DNA of 64,000 bases from Galaxea fascicularis (GCA_948470475.1 OX419338.1:23658407-23722406), one strand, 5' to 3'. Shown: positions 1-8,455, counted from the stretch's first letter. Program-made: numbers and translations. Notes: generated by a model from the sequence alone, not told the origin.

Positions 1-79
1 AATCTGAGTTTTGACTGCTAATTTGTATGTGTAATCAAATGGTGACGAGTGAAATTAGGGAATAATTTCACGCGCGTTT

Positions 80-690
80 TGTCCAAATTCTAATAATTTC
101 CCCAGCCTACAAAAACTACGAGAAGTGTAATGAGCCGAGAAATTATCCACCAGTATCTGTAGTCCCAGTCATAGCCAAAGTTTTTGAGCTAATAATTTAT
201 GACCAGGTATACCACTATCTAATCAACAATAGTATTCTGACGCGTCATCAATCCGGTTTCCGTTCTCTACACTCTACAGCACTACTTGAGGCAACTGATA
301 GTTGGGCTATGAATATTGATCGTGGTCTTTTTAGACCTTAAAAAGGCCTTTGATACAGTTGACAACGACATTTTTTTACGTAAATTGCAATATCATGGGA
401 TACGTCAGTCCAGTTATAAATGGTTTCCCTCTTACTAAGATAACCGCACTCAAATTTGTCAAATAAATTGTTGTAAGTCAACCCCGAAATCTTTGAAATG
501 TGGCGTTCCCAAAAGAACAAGCCTAGGACCCCTACTTTTTCTGTTATATATCAATGACTTACCAGATTGCTTACAATTTTCACAACCAAAGATGTACGCT
601 GATGATACCAGCTTAACGTTTGCTAGTGCCGACGTTCAGGATGTAAATGATCGTCTTAATTATGATCTAAACAAAGTGTACACTTAAGGT
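80..690 (+). mobile_element. Non-LTR (LINE) retrotransposon reverse transcriptase fragment
   Basis: Conceptual translation across broken frames gives blocks typical of LINE reverse transcriptases: a PVIAKVFE-like block near 150-175, HQSGFRS near 245-265, a KKAFDTVD-like block near 340-365, a GVP...LGPLLFLLYINDLP block near 498-565 and the catalytic YADDT box near 595-610. Frames change at about 295-340 and 400-490, and neither ORF ends nor a poly-A tail are visible. It is therefore a truncated, dead copy. The clade (CR1- or RTE-like) cannot be fixed from this fragment. Confidence 0.75.
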
Positions 691-699
691 ATGTTCAGG

Positions 700-1290
700 T
701 TCACACTGCAACCAGGTGGACAATCAGACATGGTTTGATCCTACTCTGGTTTGAAAATTGAATGTAACTTAAAACGTTACAATTCACGACCCAACGTTTC
801 GACACTCCTGTCTAGTGTCTTCATCAGGGGTGATCTAGTGTTGCAAAAAGGATCCTTATATACACTCACTAATTAACGACCTTTTGTTTTAATGAGGTGT
901 AAGTAGGTATCAGGTAAAAGGCCGCCATCGTCACGGTTTAAAGGAGCGTGGGCAGAGTTGATGTGCCAAGCTTCCAAACAAAGCCTTTGATGGTACCGCC
1001 GGTTAGTGGTGATAATTTTTTAATCATTCCACGCTATTGTATGGTTGGTTAGGCAAGCATGTTCCGACAGAGCGGAGTTTTCCTTTTTGCAAAGAAAAAC
1101 TGCTTTTTCATGCTCTTTTAAACGTGTACCAAGATGACGCTTGGTCTGTCGGATGTACTCATGATCACAGTTGCATGGAATAGAATAGACAGCGTCAGTT
1201 CGTTGTTCTTTCAACACACGATCCTTAGGTTTGGCAAAAAAATTACCCAACCTCTGAAAAGGGTTTTGTGCAACTTTAACGTTAAACCCT
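700..1290 (-). mobile_element. Penelope-like element, 5'-truncated 3' end with GIY-YIG domain
   Basis: The minus-strand translation of 1290-1020 ends the RT region and enters a GIY-YIG-type endonuclease block (VYSIPC...C.YI.QTKR..GTRLKEH...), followed by the HTCLTNH-type tail usual in Penelope-like elements. Downstream at about 780-830 lies the stretch reading, on the minus strand, GATGAAGACACTAG...TCGAAACGTTGG, which is characteristic of the 3' end of these elements. The GIY tyrosine is intact but the second motif reads YIRQ, where YIGQ is usual. Its 5' break at about 1290 coincides with the point where the adjacent DNA polymerase gene loses its N-terminus, so this insertion probably truncated that gene. 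Confidence 0.75.
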
Positions 1291-3163
1291 TGAACGGGTG
1301 GCGAATGTCGTCCCGACATTCTCGCGGAGCCATGGAATGGTTGCTGTGGCGGGAGCATGGTTTGCGCCAATCACATTGGATGGCGTTGACGGAGGACGGA
1401 CGGGAGGTGGAGGACATGATGGCGTTAGCCTACCCCGACGCGGCTCATTTTCACCACCCGCTCTGGCGCACGTACATCCAGCACGCACGAAACCAGGGAG
1501 AACATTGCGTGCCTCGTACGCGTTTTCGACTGGATGGTTACGACCCGGAGACGCACACGGCCTACGAATATCACGGTTGCTTTTGGCACGGGTGCCGCAG
1601 CTGTTACCCCCAGCGGTCGGAGGAACATCGCCGTCTGATAGATCGATCGATGGAGGACGTGCGGGTGCTGACGGAACGTTGGAAGCAGTGTCTGTTGGAG
1701 AAGGGGTATCGTGTGATCGAGATGTGGGAGTGCAAGTGGAACCGCCTCAAGCAAGAGGACGAGGACGTGCGCGCCTTCGTGGAGGGTTTAGGCTTGCAAG
1801 ACCCCTTGGATCCCCGCGAGGCGTTTTTCGGCAGTCGCACCAACGCCATTCAATTGTACGCCCTGGCGGACGAGTCCGAGGGAGAGGAGATTCGGTACTA
1901 CCATTATACCAGCCTATACCCATACGTCAACGAGACGGGCAAGTACCCCGTGGGCCACCCCGAGTTCATTTACGATCCCGACACCACGAGCCTGGACAGT
2001 TATTTTGGATTGGTCAAGTGTACGGTGCTTCCGCCGGAAGGCTTGTTTCATCCCGTACTACCTTACAGAACCCACGAGAAATTGACGTTCCCGCTATGCC
2101 GCCGATGCGTGGAAGACAATGTGGATCGTCAGTTGTTGGACAAGGCGAGTTACTGTTCGCACTCGGACGAAGACCGGGTGCTCGTCGGGACGTGGTGCAC
2201 GCCCGAGTTGGCCAAGGCGGTGGACAAGGGGTACGTGATTAAAGAGATCCACGAAGTGTGGCATTTCCCTCGGTCGCGCGTGGGGTTGTTCGAAGACTAC
2301 GTGAACACGTGGCTCAAAATCAAAGAGGAAGCCAGTGGATGGCCCCGCGCCGACATGACCGAGGCGGAGAAACAGCAGTGCCTTCGCGACTACGAGCGAC
2401 GCGAGGGGATCGAACTCGAGTACCCCAAGATGGAGAATAACCCGGGACTGAGGGCGCTGGCCAAAATGATGCTGAACAGTATGTGGGGGAAGTTCGGGCA
2501 GAGGGAGAACAAAACCCAAGTCAAGGAGTTCGTGGACCCCCAATCCATGCATACCTTCTTAGATAGTGACGAGAACGACATCAGATATGTCAGCCCCTTG
2601 ACGGAGGAGCCGTCTCTCCCAACCTCAACATCTTTGTGGAGGCCTTCACGACTTGTTGGGCGCGCTTGAGGCTCTACGAGGCGCTGGAGCTGTTGGATGA
2701 ACGGGTGCTCTATTTTGACACCGATTCGGTGATCTTCCTCCGCCGCCCGGGAGAACCCGACCCACTCCTTGGCGAATATCTGGGGGATTTCAAGAACGAA
2801 CTGGAGGGAGACGACGCCATCGTGGAATTCTGCTCGGGAGGACCGAAAAACTACGGTTATCGGACGCGTCAAGGGGAGAGCGTGTGCAAGGTGCGAGGAT
2901 TTTCCCTGAACAGCGAGGGGAATGCCCAGCTGAATTATGAGGTGCTGCGTCGAAACACACTGGACGAAGTGCAGTCCCCCCTGCGCAAACCGCGGTGGCG
3001 GCGCATCACGAAATCTCACCATATCGTGCGGGACGCCAAAGAGTATCAGCTGTACACGCAACCCCAATACAAGGACTATCGTCTGGTATACAGCAAGAGG
3101 GTCTTGGACCCCGTCACCGCTCGTACGTATCCGTACGGCTACGAACGATGCCCCGAGGATTGA
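1291..3163 (+). pseudogene. Polinton/adintovirus protein-primed DNA polymerase B, N-truncated and frameshifted
   Basis: Protein-primed family B polymerase, the replicase of Polintons. The first reading block (to about 2610) contains a restriction-endonuclease-like insert (DGYDPETHTAYEYHGCFWHGC, about 1528-1595), a motif A region YYHYTSLYPYV near 1895-1930, and motif B KMMLNSMWGKFGQR near 2463-2505. After a frameshift near 2610 the second block (to the stop at 3163) contains motif C YFDTDSV near 2710-2735. The 3'-5' exonuclease domain expected upstream is missing; the gene starts at the Penelope junction. Motif A has His where family members carry the metal-binding Asp, so the active site is lost. 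The ATG codons upstream of 1300 belong to the Penelope fragment and are not the true start. Confidence 0.85.
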
Positions 3164-3265
3164 GAAAAACAGAGACGAAAATTTTTTTTCGTTTAACGTT
3201 GTTTATTGTCAAAGATGAATTAAAAGATTACAGTTTCAAACACAACTTGGCTTGCATGATTTGTT

Positions 3266-3600
3266 TCACAATGGCTTCGGTCCAACTTTTTTCTCCGGGA
3301 GGGCGTCGATGGCGCGAATCATTTTGCGATCGGCTTCCCATTTGTCCCCAATGTTCGCAGCGCAATCGTAATCTTGATCATGCTGTTTGGCGAGGGCATC
3401 CAAACGATTAATGGGAGCATCTCCTTTAGCTAAGTGTTCTCGTAGATGCGTTCCGGGTTCCAAATAATGATAACCGGGCCAATGAAATTCAATGTCCGTC
3501 TTGAATAACCACTTTTGCAGATCCAGAGATCCCCCACGCATGCGCCGTTTCCGACGATGAAGTCGAAGGCTGCGCCGCGTGACTTGTTTTTTCTTAGTAG
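3266..3600 (-). CDS. Phospholipase A2-like (parvovirus VP1-type) domain protein
   Basis: The protein from Met at 3541 has a calcium-loop-like YLEPGTHL, then GDAPINRLDALAKQHDQDYD, matching the GPG-loop and HDxxY active site of the PLA2-like domain found in parvovirus VP1 unique regions and in some adintoviruses/Polintons. There it probably helps the virion breach endosomal membranes. The first Gly of the usual loop is Glu here. An Arg/Lys-rich leader in the same frame (RRSLRLHRRKRR) runs upstream to about 3598, where a SINE interrupts it; the same frame appears to resume at 3969-4062. The true start is therefore lost. Coding runs to the stop at 3266. Confidence 0.7.
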
Positions 3601-3968
3601 TAATAATAATACACTTTATTTAAAGAGGGTGGCACGGAATAGTTGAAGCAACTAATAAACTTGTGGCCCTCTACAAGGTCAGCACTAGGGGTGGTCACAG
3701 CCAGGGTTCATTACGTCCCTAGTGGTTCTTTAACGTCCCACAGAGTGTTAATTGTGAAGGGTTGTGAGACGGGACCTCCGGCTTTTCGTCCTTATCCGAG
3801 AAGACTAGAAAGTCTAATCATTTTTAGATGTCATTGCAAAGGAAGCACTTTCTCCTCAGTTATTTAAAGACCCTGAGTGTTGGTCCGGCCGGGGCTTTGA
3901 ACCCACGACCTCCCGCACGGTAGTCCGGCACTCTACCAACTGAGCCAACCAGTCTTGCCCATGCAATT
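3599..3968 (-). mobile_element. tRNA-headed SINE inserted in the PLA2-like gene
   Basis: Read on the minus strand, the head (3968-3888) carries a pol III A box (TGGCTCAGTTGG) and a B box (GGGTTCAA) in tRNA-like spacing. A unique body follows, ending with a TTATTATTACTACTAAG-type tail at about 3600. Short A-rich sequences around AAGAA..ACAA flank both sides and look like an imperfect target duplication. It is therefore a full-length SINE of about 370 bp inserted in the same orientation as the virus-like gene it splits. Confidence 0.7.
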
Positions 3969-4264
3969 GTCTTCTTGTTCGAACCCCTTGATTAAAGTCT
4001 TCCCAACCTGGCAGAGGTTTCAAACGCGAGGCCTCGGAGCGTTGCAGCCTCTTCTCTCTCAACTGTCGCGTGCGTCTCTGGGAAGATCGAATGATCTCGT
4101 CGATCTCGAATGATCGAATGATCTTCTTGGACGAGCGGTCTCCTTGCTCGCGGCGTTGGGACGGGTCGTGTTCCTTGAGGGGTGGCAGCAGTCGTAGTAG
4201 TGGTGCGAGTACGTTGAGGTGTCTTGGGGCGTTGTTTTAGTAGTGATTTGAGCATAGTGTCCAA
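3969..4264 (-). pseudogene. Arg/Thr-rich reading frames between SINE and helical protein
   Basis: One frame (4264-3992) begins MDTMLKSLLKQRPKTPQRTR and is rich in Thr, Arg and Pro, like the disordered basic proteins further along this element. A second frame (4062-3969) ends GVRTRRQ and would join in frame with the leader of the PLA2-like protein if the SINE were removed. I cannot tell which frame was functional. A short GATCATTCGA-like duplication near 4085-4125 may have shifted the frame. No known domain is seen. Confidence 0.3.
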
Positions 4265-4295
4265 TGGTCCGGTGACTAAACCTTTATGCTCTTCG

Positions 4296-4562
4296 TCATC
4301 GAGCGGTACATGTCGCTGCGGTCAGTGCGGCACCTGCACGAACTCGTTTAGTGATGTTGCTCAATTCCCTACTGATGGGTTTGATGCGGGCCTTCTTGAT
4401 GGAGGGGGGTAAATTAGAGTCCAATAGAATGTGCTGTTCGGCGGCCAAGCGCGCGGCTCTGTTGAGTTGTGCATTTTCTGTGAGCCGCCCCTTGTAATGT
4501 TCGATCAAATGTTGCAATTGTCCGGGATCCACTAGGTAACGCGTGTCGAAAGAGGAACTCAT
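4296..4562 (-). CDS. Conserved helical Polinton protein of unknown function
   Basis: Starts at ATG 4562 (MSSSFDTRYLVDPGQLQHL) and is about 88 residues. It is predicted mostly helical, with polar N- and C-termini and no Cys motif. It has the look of a small conserved protein that recurs in cnidarian Polintons between the ATPase and PLA2-like genes; that is recollection, not a search result. It is followed closely by the PLA2 region on the same strand and preceded by a coiled-coil protein with a 6-bp gap, so it probably belongs to a tightly packed viral gene block. The last residues (GAALTAATCTAR) may be out of frame. Confidence 0.55.
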   Translation of the reverse strand: MSSSFDTRYLVDPGQLQHLIEHYKGRLTENAQLNRAARLAAEQHILLDSNLPPSIKKARIKPISRELSNITKRVRAGAALTAATCTAR

Positions 4563-4567
4563 GACGA

Positions 4568-4864
4568 TCACAAGAACGGGAAACAACTGCAAGTGCGGCA
4601 GACCGTGTCCAAAGTACCGCCTCCCAAAAGTCGTTCCATGTGAGCGCGACAGTTCTGACAGTCGGATTTATAGGCTACGCATTTCTCAAGGAGCCTGCAT
4701 CGTTCCTCCAATTCTTGACATCGTTGCTTCAATTGCTCTACTTCGTCCCTCCATTCCTCGTAGGAAGTCAGTGTGTTGCTGTCACAGGACTCTTCTTCCA
4801 ACTTCTTCTGCCGCGGCGAAGACTTCATACCGTCGACCAGGTTTCCGTTGACGAAAAACCCCAT
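4568..4864 (-). CDS. Coiled-coil protein with C-terminal Cys pairs
   Basis: From ATG 4864 (MGFFVNGNLVDGMKSS) the protein is about 98 residues. The middle (YEEWRDEVEQLKQRCQELEE) is a strong heptad coiled coil. The C-terminal third has Cys residues spaced like a small zinc site (CQNCRAHMERLL...CRTCSC). It is packed head to tail with its neighbours on the minus strand, like the rest of the virus-like block. No function can be assigned. It could be a scaffold or regulatory protein. Confidence 0.5.
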   Translation of the reverse strand: MGFFVNGNLVDGMKSSPRQKKLEEESCDSNTLTSYEEWRDEVEQLKQRCQELEERCRLLEKCVAYKSDCQNCRAHMERLLGGGTLDTVCRTCSCFPFL

Positions 4865-4869
4865 TTTAT

Positions 4870-5202
4870 TCATGATCTGACGCGACAGCAACACGATTCC
4901 AACACACCGTTCAATCCTCGCCAAAATCCTCGACCTTTCTGACGCATGGTTTGGCGTCGCTTTTTTAGGGAGTGGCGTCGACTACCCATAGTCCTTAGGG
5001 CGCGTTGATGAGGTCGTAGTTGTTCCACCAATGGGGGTTGCAAAGCCACATTCCCCTTCAAGGTGTTGAGAACCATTTCACTGATGGCGTTGATCTGATC
5101 GGCATTCGCGTGTTGCAATTGTTCTCTCCGTTTGTTTTGATTGGTTACCTTTAACACGTGTTTCAAAAAAGGCAATTGACGTCGCATGCGCGGTGGCGCC
5201 AT
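4870..5202 (-). CDS. Conserved basic helical Polinton protein
   Basis: Starts at ATG 5202 (MAPPRMRRQLPFLKHVLK), about 110 residues, ending in a basic and Cys-rich tail. The core, with NADQINAISEMVLNTLKGNV and LRPHQRALRTM, matches my memory of a small protein found next to the packaging ATPase in cnidarian and arthropod Polintons; it has no assigned function. Net charge is strongly positive, which fits a DNA-binding or capsid-interior role (inference). It overlaps no other credible frame and sits 8 bp after the stop of the Pro/Thr-rich ORF upstream. Intact as read. Confidence 0.6.
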   Translation of the reverse strand: MAPPRMRRQLPFLKHVLKVTNQNKRREQLQHANADQINAISEMVLNTLKGNVALQPPLVEQLRPHQRALRTMGSRRHSLKKRRQTMRQKGRGFWRGLNGVLESCCCRVRS

Positions 5203-5209
5203 TTCTCTC

Positions 5210-5977
5210 TCACGATGAACTGACGGAGGAGTTTCGACTGACTTCCGGGGGTCTGCTGTCTTTATAGACGGTGGTGATGGTGTTGGTGTGCGTGACCCCT
5301 GCAATGTGACGACCGGCCGTTCGTTGACGGTTCTCCTTTTGCAGCATTTCCCACTGGCGTCGTAATTCGGCTTGATCTCGGCCACTCCCACGCCCACGCC
5401 CACCGCCTTGACCGCGGCCTGGACGGTCGTCACCGTCTCCATCGCCTGCACCACCCGCGGCTGCAGTGGCTCCCGTGGCTGTGGTCGTGGTGGTACGACC
5501 CCTGGCAGGACGGGTGCGACGACGCGTGGCAGTGGTAGTCGTGGTGGTCGTTCGTCGGGTACCACCTCGACGGGCAGTTGTCCTCACTGGCACCGGTCGT
5601 CTAGGTTGTTTGGCTGCAACGGTGGGACGCGCTGGTATGGGGTCACCTATGGCCGGTCGTGGACTCACTGCCGGAATGGGTGTGCTAGTCAATGGTGCGG
5701 GACTGGTCACGGATGCGATGCCCGGAAACAAATCGTCCAAAATTTGATTGCCTTGAAAGTCCAGATCGAAGCTGGAAACGGGTGACGGAATCGTCAGAGG
5801 GATACCCGTGCCCACGCCTGCAGCTGCCACCGAGGTCTGTCGTGGAGGCACGGCGGACGTTCCGACACCCGGTCGTGGAGGTTGTTGCAAAGGGTCAGTT
5901 TCCAACCGTTGGCTTAACATGAGTGCTTGACCACCTCGTGCTTGACGTTCTTGGCGGGCTCGTTCTCTGGTCAACAA
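5210..5977 (-). CDS. Pro/Thr/Arg-rich disordered protein
   Basis: The frame overlaps the end of the ATPase gene; the first ATG inside it is at about 5864 (MLSQRLETDP), but the upstream stretch RERARQERQARGGQ is also plausibly coding. The sequence is low complexity: a Pro/Thr half, then RRTTTTTTTATRRRTRPARG, then a Gly/Arg/Asp-rich section and a short helical segment (QAELRRQWEMLQKENRQR). No domain is recognised. Its place between the ATPase and a small basic protein suggests a virion core or scaffold protein. Composition alone cannot decide. Confidence 0.5.
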   Translation of the reverse strand: MLTRERARQERQARGGQALMLSQRLETDPLQQPPRPGVGTSAVPPRQTSVAAAGVGTGIPLTIPSPVSSFDLDFQGNQILDDLFPGIASVTSPAPLTSTPIPAVSPRPAIGDPIPARPTVAAKQPRRPVPVRTTARRGGTRRTTTTTTTATRRRTRPARGRTTTTTATGATAAAGGAGDGDGDDRPGRGQGGGRGRGSGRDQAELRRQWEMLQKENRQRTAGRHIAGVTHTNTITTVYKDSRPPEVSRNSSVSSS

Positions 5978-6639
5978 AGCTTCAAATCTGGGTGTGCGAG
6001 AACTGATATAGCTTCTTTTTTAGGGACGAAGGCTTGCGTGGGTCCCTCGTGAGGCAACACGTCCGTCCACAAGCGCAATTGATCGTCTGATGCCGGGTGG
6101 AAGTCGAACATTAAATACCCATAGGGCTTGGAGGTCTGTTCGCGAAACAACTCCATGACGTTTCGAAAATTTTTTCCGTAGGCTTGTAACAGAAGGGCTT
6201 GCAACGCCGAACAATCTCGGGGATTCTTGAAAATGATGAAATAATGAGCATTCCGCGAAATCGTTTTGGAATGCAGTCCACCGGGAAACAAATCTTGCAA
6301 AAGACTGACAACGCTGATGCCTTTCTGGTGCGAGTGTTTGGTGAATAAATCCAGGACATTCTTGTCTCGACCGGCCTCGTCCATGAGGTCACCCAAGACC
6401 AACAATCCTCCCCGATCCATGTACCATGCATCCAAATCCTCTTTGGTGGGTAGACCTTCGTGAAAAGTCACTTTCCGCATCTTTTCGAAGGCGGGTTGCC
6501 AAGCACCGTAACAGTAATGCACCGTCTTGGGTGGAGGGTCGAACAACTCGTCCTTGTGTTCGATGAGACTCCGAGTGAAGAAAGTCCTGCCGCAACTAGT
6601 GGGACCCACCACCAAGATGTTGGACGGAGTCTTGAACAT
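5971..6639 (-). CDS. A32-like (FtsK/HerA superfamily) genome-packaging ATPase, active site mutated
   Basis: A 222-residue protein with the layout of Polinton/NCLDV A32-type packaging ATPases, which drive viral DNA into capsids. The N-terminal P-loop reads VVGPTSCGRTFFTRSL (residues 10-25) and the Walker B region GGLLVLGDLMDEAG (about residues 78-91). This is followed by KHSHQKGISVVSLLQDLFPGG and SRNAHYFIIFKNPRD, the sensor/arginine-finger region. The reading frame is intact, but the P-loop Lys is Arg and the first Walker B Asp is Gly, so hydrolysis should be lost. Start is the ATG at 6639. The downstream gene overlaps its 3' end by a few bases. Confidence 0.85.
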   Translation of the reverse strand: MFKTPSNILVVGPTSCGRTFFTRSLIEHKDELFDPPPKTVHYCYGAWQPAFEKMRKVTFHEGLPTKEDLDAWYMDRGGLLVLGDLMDEAGRDKNVLDLFTKHSHQKGISVVSLLQDLFPGGLHSKTISRNAHYFIIFKNPRDCSALQALLLQAYGKNFRNVMELFREQTSKPYGYLMFDFHPASDDQLRLWTDVLPHEGPTQAFVPKKEAISVLAHPDLKLC

Positions 6640-6679
6640 GATGCACCTCTGACGATCGATACTAGAGGCACCGTCCTTT

Positions 6680-6901
6680 TTAACCTCGCTTTTTCCTCTT
6701 GATGCGACGCCTCATGAATTGCTCGTGAATTATTCCCGGCGTCAGAAAGGTGGCTCCTCCGCGTTGCGTTAAGCGCGTCTTGCGTCGAGGAGCACGTTTG
6801 CGAGCACGCGAACCGGGCACAAGGAAACCACCACGTTGATCACCCCGTTTGCCCCGTCGTTGCGGCGGGGCCCAACGACCCGTGGACCACATCCTACCCA
6901 T
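6680..6901 (-). CDS. Small Arg/Gly-rich basic protein
   Basis: From the in-frame ATG at 6901 (MGRMWSTGRWAPPQRRGKR) the ORF is about 73 residues. It is rich in Arg and Gly and ends FMRRRIKRKKRG. Composition resembles adenovirus-type core peptides (pVII/mu class), though no homology can be shown by eye. It lies directly upstream of the ATPase gene on the same strand, in a run of three such small basic ORFs (6680-7618). The frame stays open further upstream, so the start is uncertain. Confidence 0.45.
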   Translation of the reverse strand: MGRMWSTGRWAPPQRRGKRGDQRGGFLVPGSRARKRAPRRKTRLTQRGGATFLTPGIIHEQFMRRRIKRKKRG

Positions 6902-6968
6902 ATCGTGTGGGAAAAAAGTGACAGTTCCATGTTCACCTCTGTCCCGATGGTCACCTTTTATGGGTTTT

Positions 6969-7193
6969 TCACATCCAAGGGTCCTGCCCCTGCCTGACGC
7001 GTCGATTGAATTGTCTTCGCAAACGGTGGAGTTCTCCCGGAGCGTATTTTCTCGAATAGTACGTCTCGTGCACTTGTCGCCGAAAAGGACCCTTGGTGCC
7101 CACGTAATGCTTCCACTGATACCCCAGTTTCGAAGCGGTGCGTCGTCGATTCCTTTTCCCGACATGGTTGAAAAAATGTTTTTTCTTTTTCAT
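6969..7193 (-). CDS. Lys/Arg-rich 74-residue protein
   Basis: Begins with ATG at 7193 (MKKKKHFFNHVGKRNRRR) and continues as a basic, aromatic-rich protein (SKLGYQWKHYVGTKGPFRR) to the stop at 6969. It is intact as read. The second in a cluster of small basic ORFs between the ATPase and the protease. A condensing or core role is inferred from charge and context only. Confidence 0.5.
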   Translation of the reverse strand: MKKKKHFFNHVGKRNRRRTASKLGYQWKHYVGTKGPFRRQVHETYYSRKYAPGELHRLRRQFNRRVRQGQDPWM

Positions 7194-7402
7194 GTTATAC
7201 TCTCACGCGACGTCGTCTGCGCCGCCGTCTGCCTGGCGCTCGGATCACCGTCATTCTGTTGGTCATGGGTAACATCAAACCATCCCATTGTCCGAAGAAG
7301 GGTGGCGATGCCACGGGGAGGGCTCTCGACATTCTCCTCGTTGCCGTTCTTGTCATTTCGCGGAAAATAAAAATGGGGTGTGGACTTCTGCTAGTTTTAT
7401 AT

Positions 7403-7618
7403 TCACCGGTACAGCCACGGGGTCGGATTACGTTCGTAATGACCGGTGGCTCCTACGGCTCCCATCCGTCGATATTGTCCGCTCTTACCCAACTCGTAAC
7501 CGATACTGGCCGCTTGGCCCAAAATGTCTTTGATACCACCCATTCCCCATTGCCAGGGAGCGGTCCTTCGGCGAGTTCGTCTCCTGCGGCGCACGGTTCG
7601 TCTCCGACGCGTGACCAT
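7403..7618 (-). CDS. Arg-rich core-peptide-like protein with Gly/Tyr tail
   Basis: Starts at ATG 7618 with an almost pure Arg leader (VTRRRRTVRRRRRTRRR), followed by WQWGMGGIKDILGQAASIGYELG and an aromatic C-terminus; 71 residues. An Arg leader followed by a short amphipathic segment is what adenovirus mu/pX-type core peptides look like, but this is an analogy. A TATA box lies 40 bp upstream (7657-7664), supporting it as a real transcription unit. Downstream, 7194-7402 holds no convincing gene. Confidence 0.55.
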   Translation of the reverse strand: MVTRRRRTVRRRRRTRRRTAPWQWGMGGIKDILGQAASIGYELGKSGQYRRMGAVGATGHYERNPTPWLYR

Positions 7619-7656
7619 TTTTCAACTTTTCGATCATCATCATCGCGAACACCGTA

Positions 7657-7664
7657 TATTTATA
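7657..7664 (-). promoter_or_regulatory. TATA box for the Arg-rich peptide gene
   Basis: The minus strand reads TATAAATA about 40 bp upstream of the ATG at 7618. Similar boxes precede several other minus-strand genes of this element. Confidence 0.5.
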
Positions 7665-7674
7665 GAAAAAAAAA

Positions 7675-7762
7675 GTTGTGACGGGCAAAGGGATCGCCCA
7701 GCGAAGTGTGTTAAAGCCCACACCCGGGATGTGATAACGCTAGGCATTCGGCCCGTCACAAC
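7675..7762. repeat. 88-bp inverted repeat with perfect 12-bp arms
   Basis: GTTGTGACGGGC at 7675-7686 is matched by GCCCGTCACAAC at 7751-7762. The 64-bp loop includes GTGTG...CACAC material that may extend the pairing. It sits in the intergenic space between the protease gene and the Arg-rich peptide gene, both on the minus strand. It could be a transcription signal or a DNA-processing or packaging site; nothing in the sequence decides. Confidence 0.5.
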
Positions 7763-7848
7763 CTTTTTATGGAGTGGTGGCTCGTTGATATATCCCTTGG
7801 AAAACGTCACCCTCATCCATGTGGTATACAGAATAAAGACAGTTTTTT

Positions 7849-8427
7849 TCAAACGTCACTCTTTATTAACTCTAAAGCGCGCTTGCGCGTTTCACAACAT
7901 TGAACGGGTAATCCATCCACAGAATCTCCTTCCGGATAGTCTTCTTCTGCATGGATTAAATCGCGTATGCGCTCACCCACCATGTGGTCATTGGCCACGT
8001 AATCGTGGGGTGAAAATTCTTTCAGAAAGTCCTCCATGGAATGACCTCGGACTTTGGTTTTCAGGTACAAGAGGCAATAATGACCGCAGGCTCGACTGTT
8101 CATGGCTTGCAATGTGGGGTCGTTGCGACGAGCGTAAGGCCAATGTTCGGCGATCCATGCCGACACGTGAAGTAATCCGTACACCTTGAGAGGTAATCCA
8201 TAACTGTCCATCACCTCACATCCCGTTCTGTTCGTCCAGATGGCGATCCAGCGTTTGCCGTGTTCACCTTCTGGGTCAGTGTTCACAATGTAAGCGGCGC
8301 AGCAGGTCTTGGTGGGTTTTTTGGGTAGACGGTTCTCCGGAAACACCCCCACGAACACGCGCTTGAGCTTCGGATCACCCCTGACCAACTGCCGCAAATC
8401 GGCGTCCGTCAATGCCACCCATCCCAT
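7849..8427 (-). CDS. Adenain-like (C5 family) cysteine protease, catalytic His lost
   Basis: A 192-residue protein from ATG 8427 (MGWVALTDADLRQLVRGD). It shows the adenovirus-protease/Polinton PRO pattern: GKRWIAIWTNRTGCEVMDSYGLPL (His-Trp and Asp region, residues about 58-82) and LQAMNSRACGHYCLLYL (Gln and Cys region, about 112-128). These proteases mature capsid and core proteins. The reading frame is intact, but the residue before Trp that is normally the catalytic His is Arg; the Asp, Gln and Cys remain. It is followed by the MCP gene upstream at 29 bp spacing, the usual neighbour. The stop is at 7849. Confidence 0.85.
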   Translation of the reverse strand: MGWVALTDADLRQLVRGDPKLKRVFVGVFPENRLPKKPTKTCCAAYIVNTDPEGEHGKRWIAIWTNRTGCEVMDSYGLPLKVYGLLHVSAWIAEHWPYARRNDPTLQAMNSRACGHYCLLYLKTKVRGHSMEDFLKEFSPHDYVANDHMVGERIRDLIHAEEDYPEGDSVDGLPVQCCETRKRALELIKSDV

Positions 8428-8455
8428 GCTTTCTTTTCTCGAATGACGGTCAGAC

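Noticed and set aside
1134..1300. ATG codons that seem to extend the PolB frame upstream
   Set aside because: This stretch is the reverse of a Penelope GIY-YIG region; the polymerase homology begins only near 1300.
5372..5785. Plus-strand Gly/Thr/Val-rich ORFs opposite the Pro/Thr-rich protein
   Set aside because: They are antisense shadows of a low-complexity coding region; codon pattern fits the minus strand.
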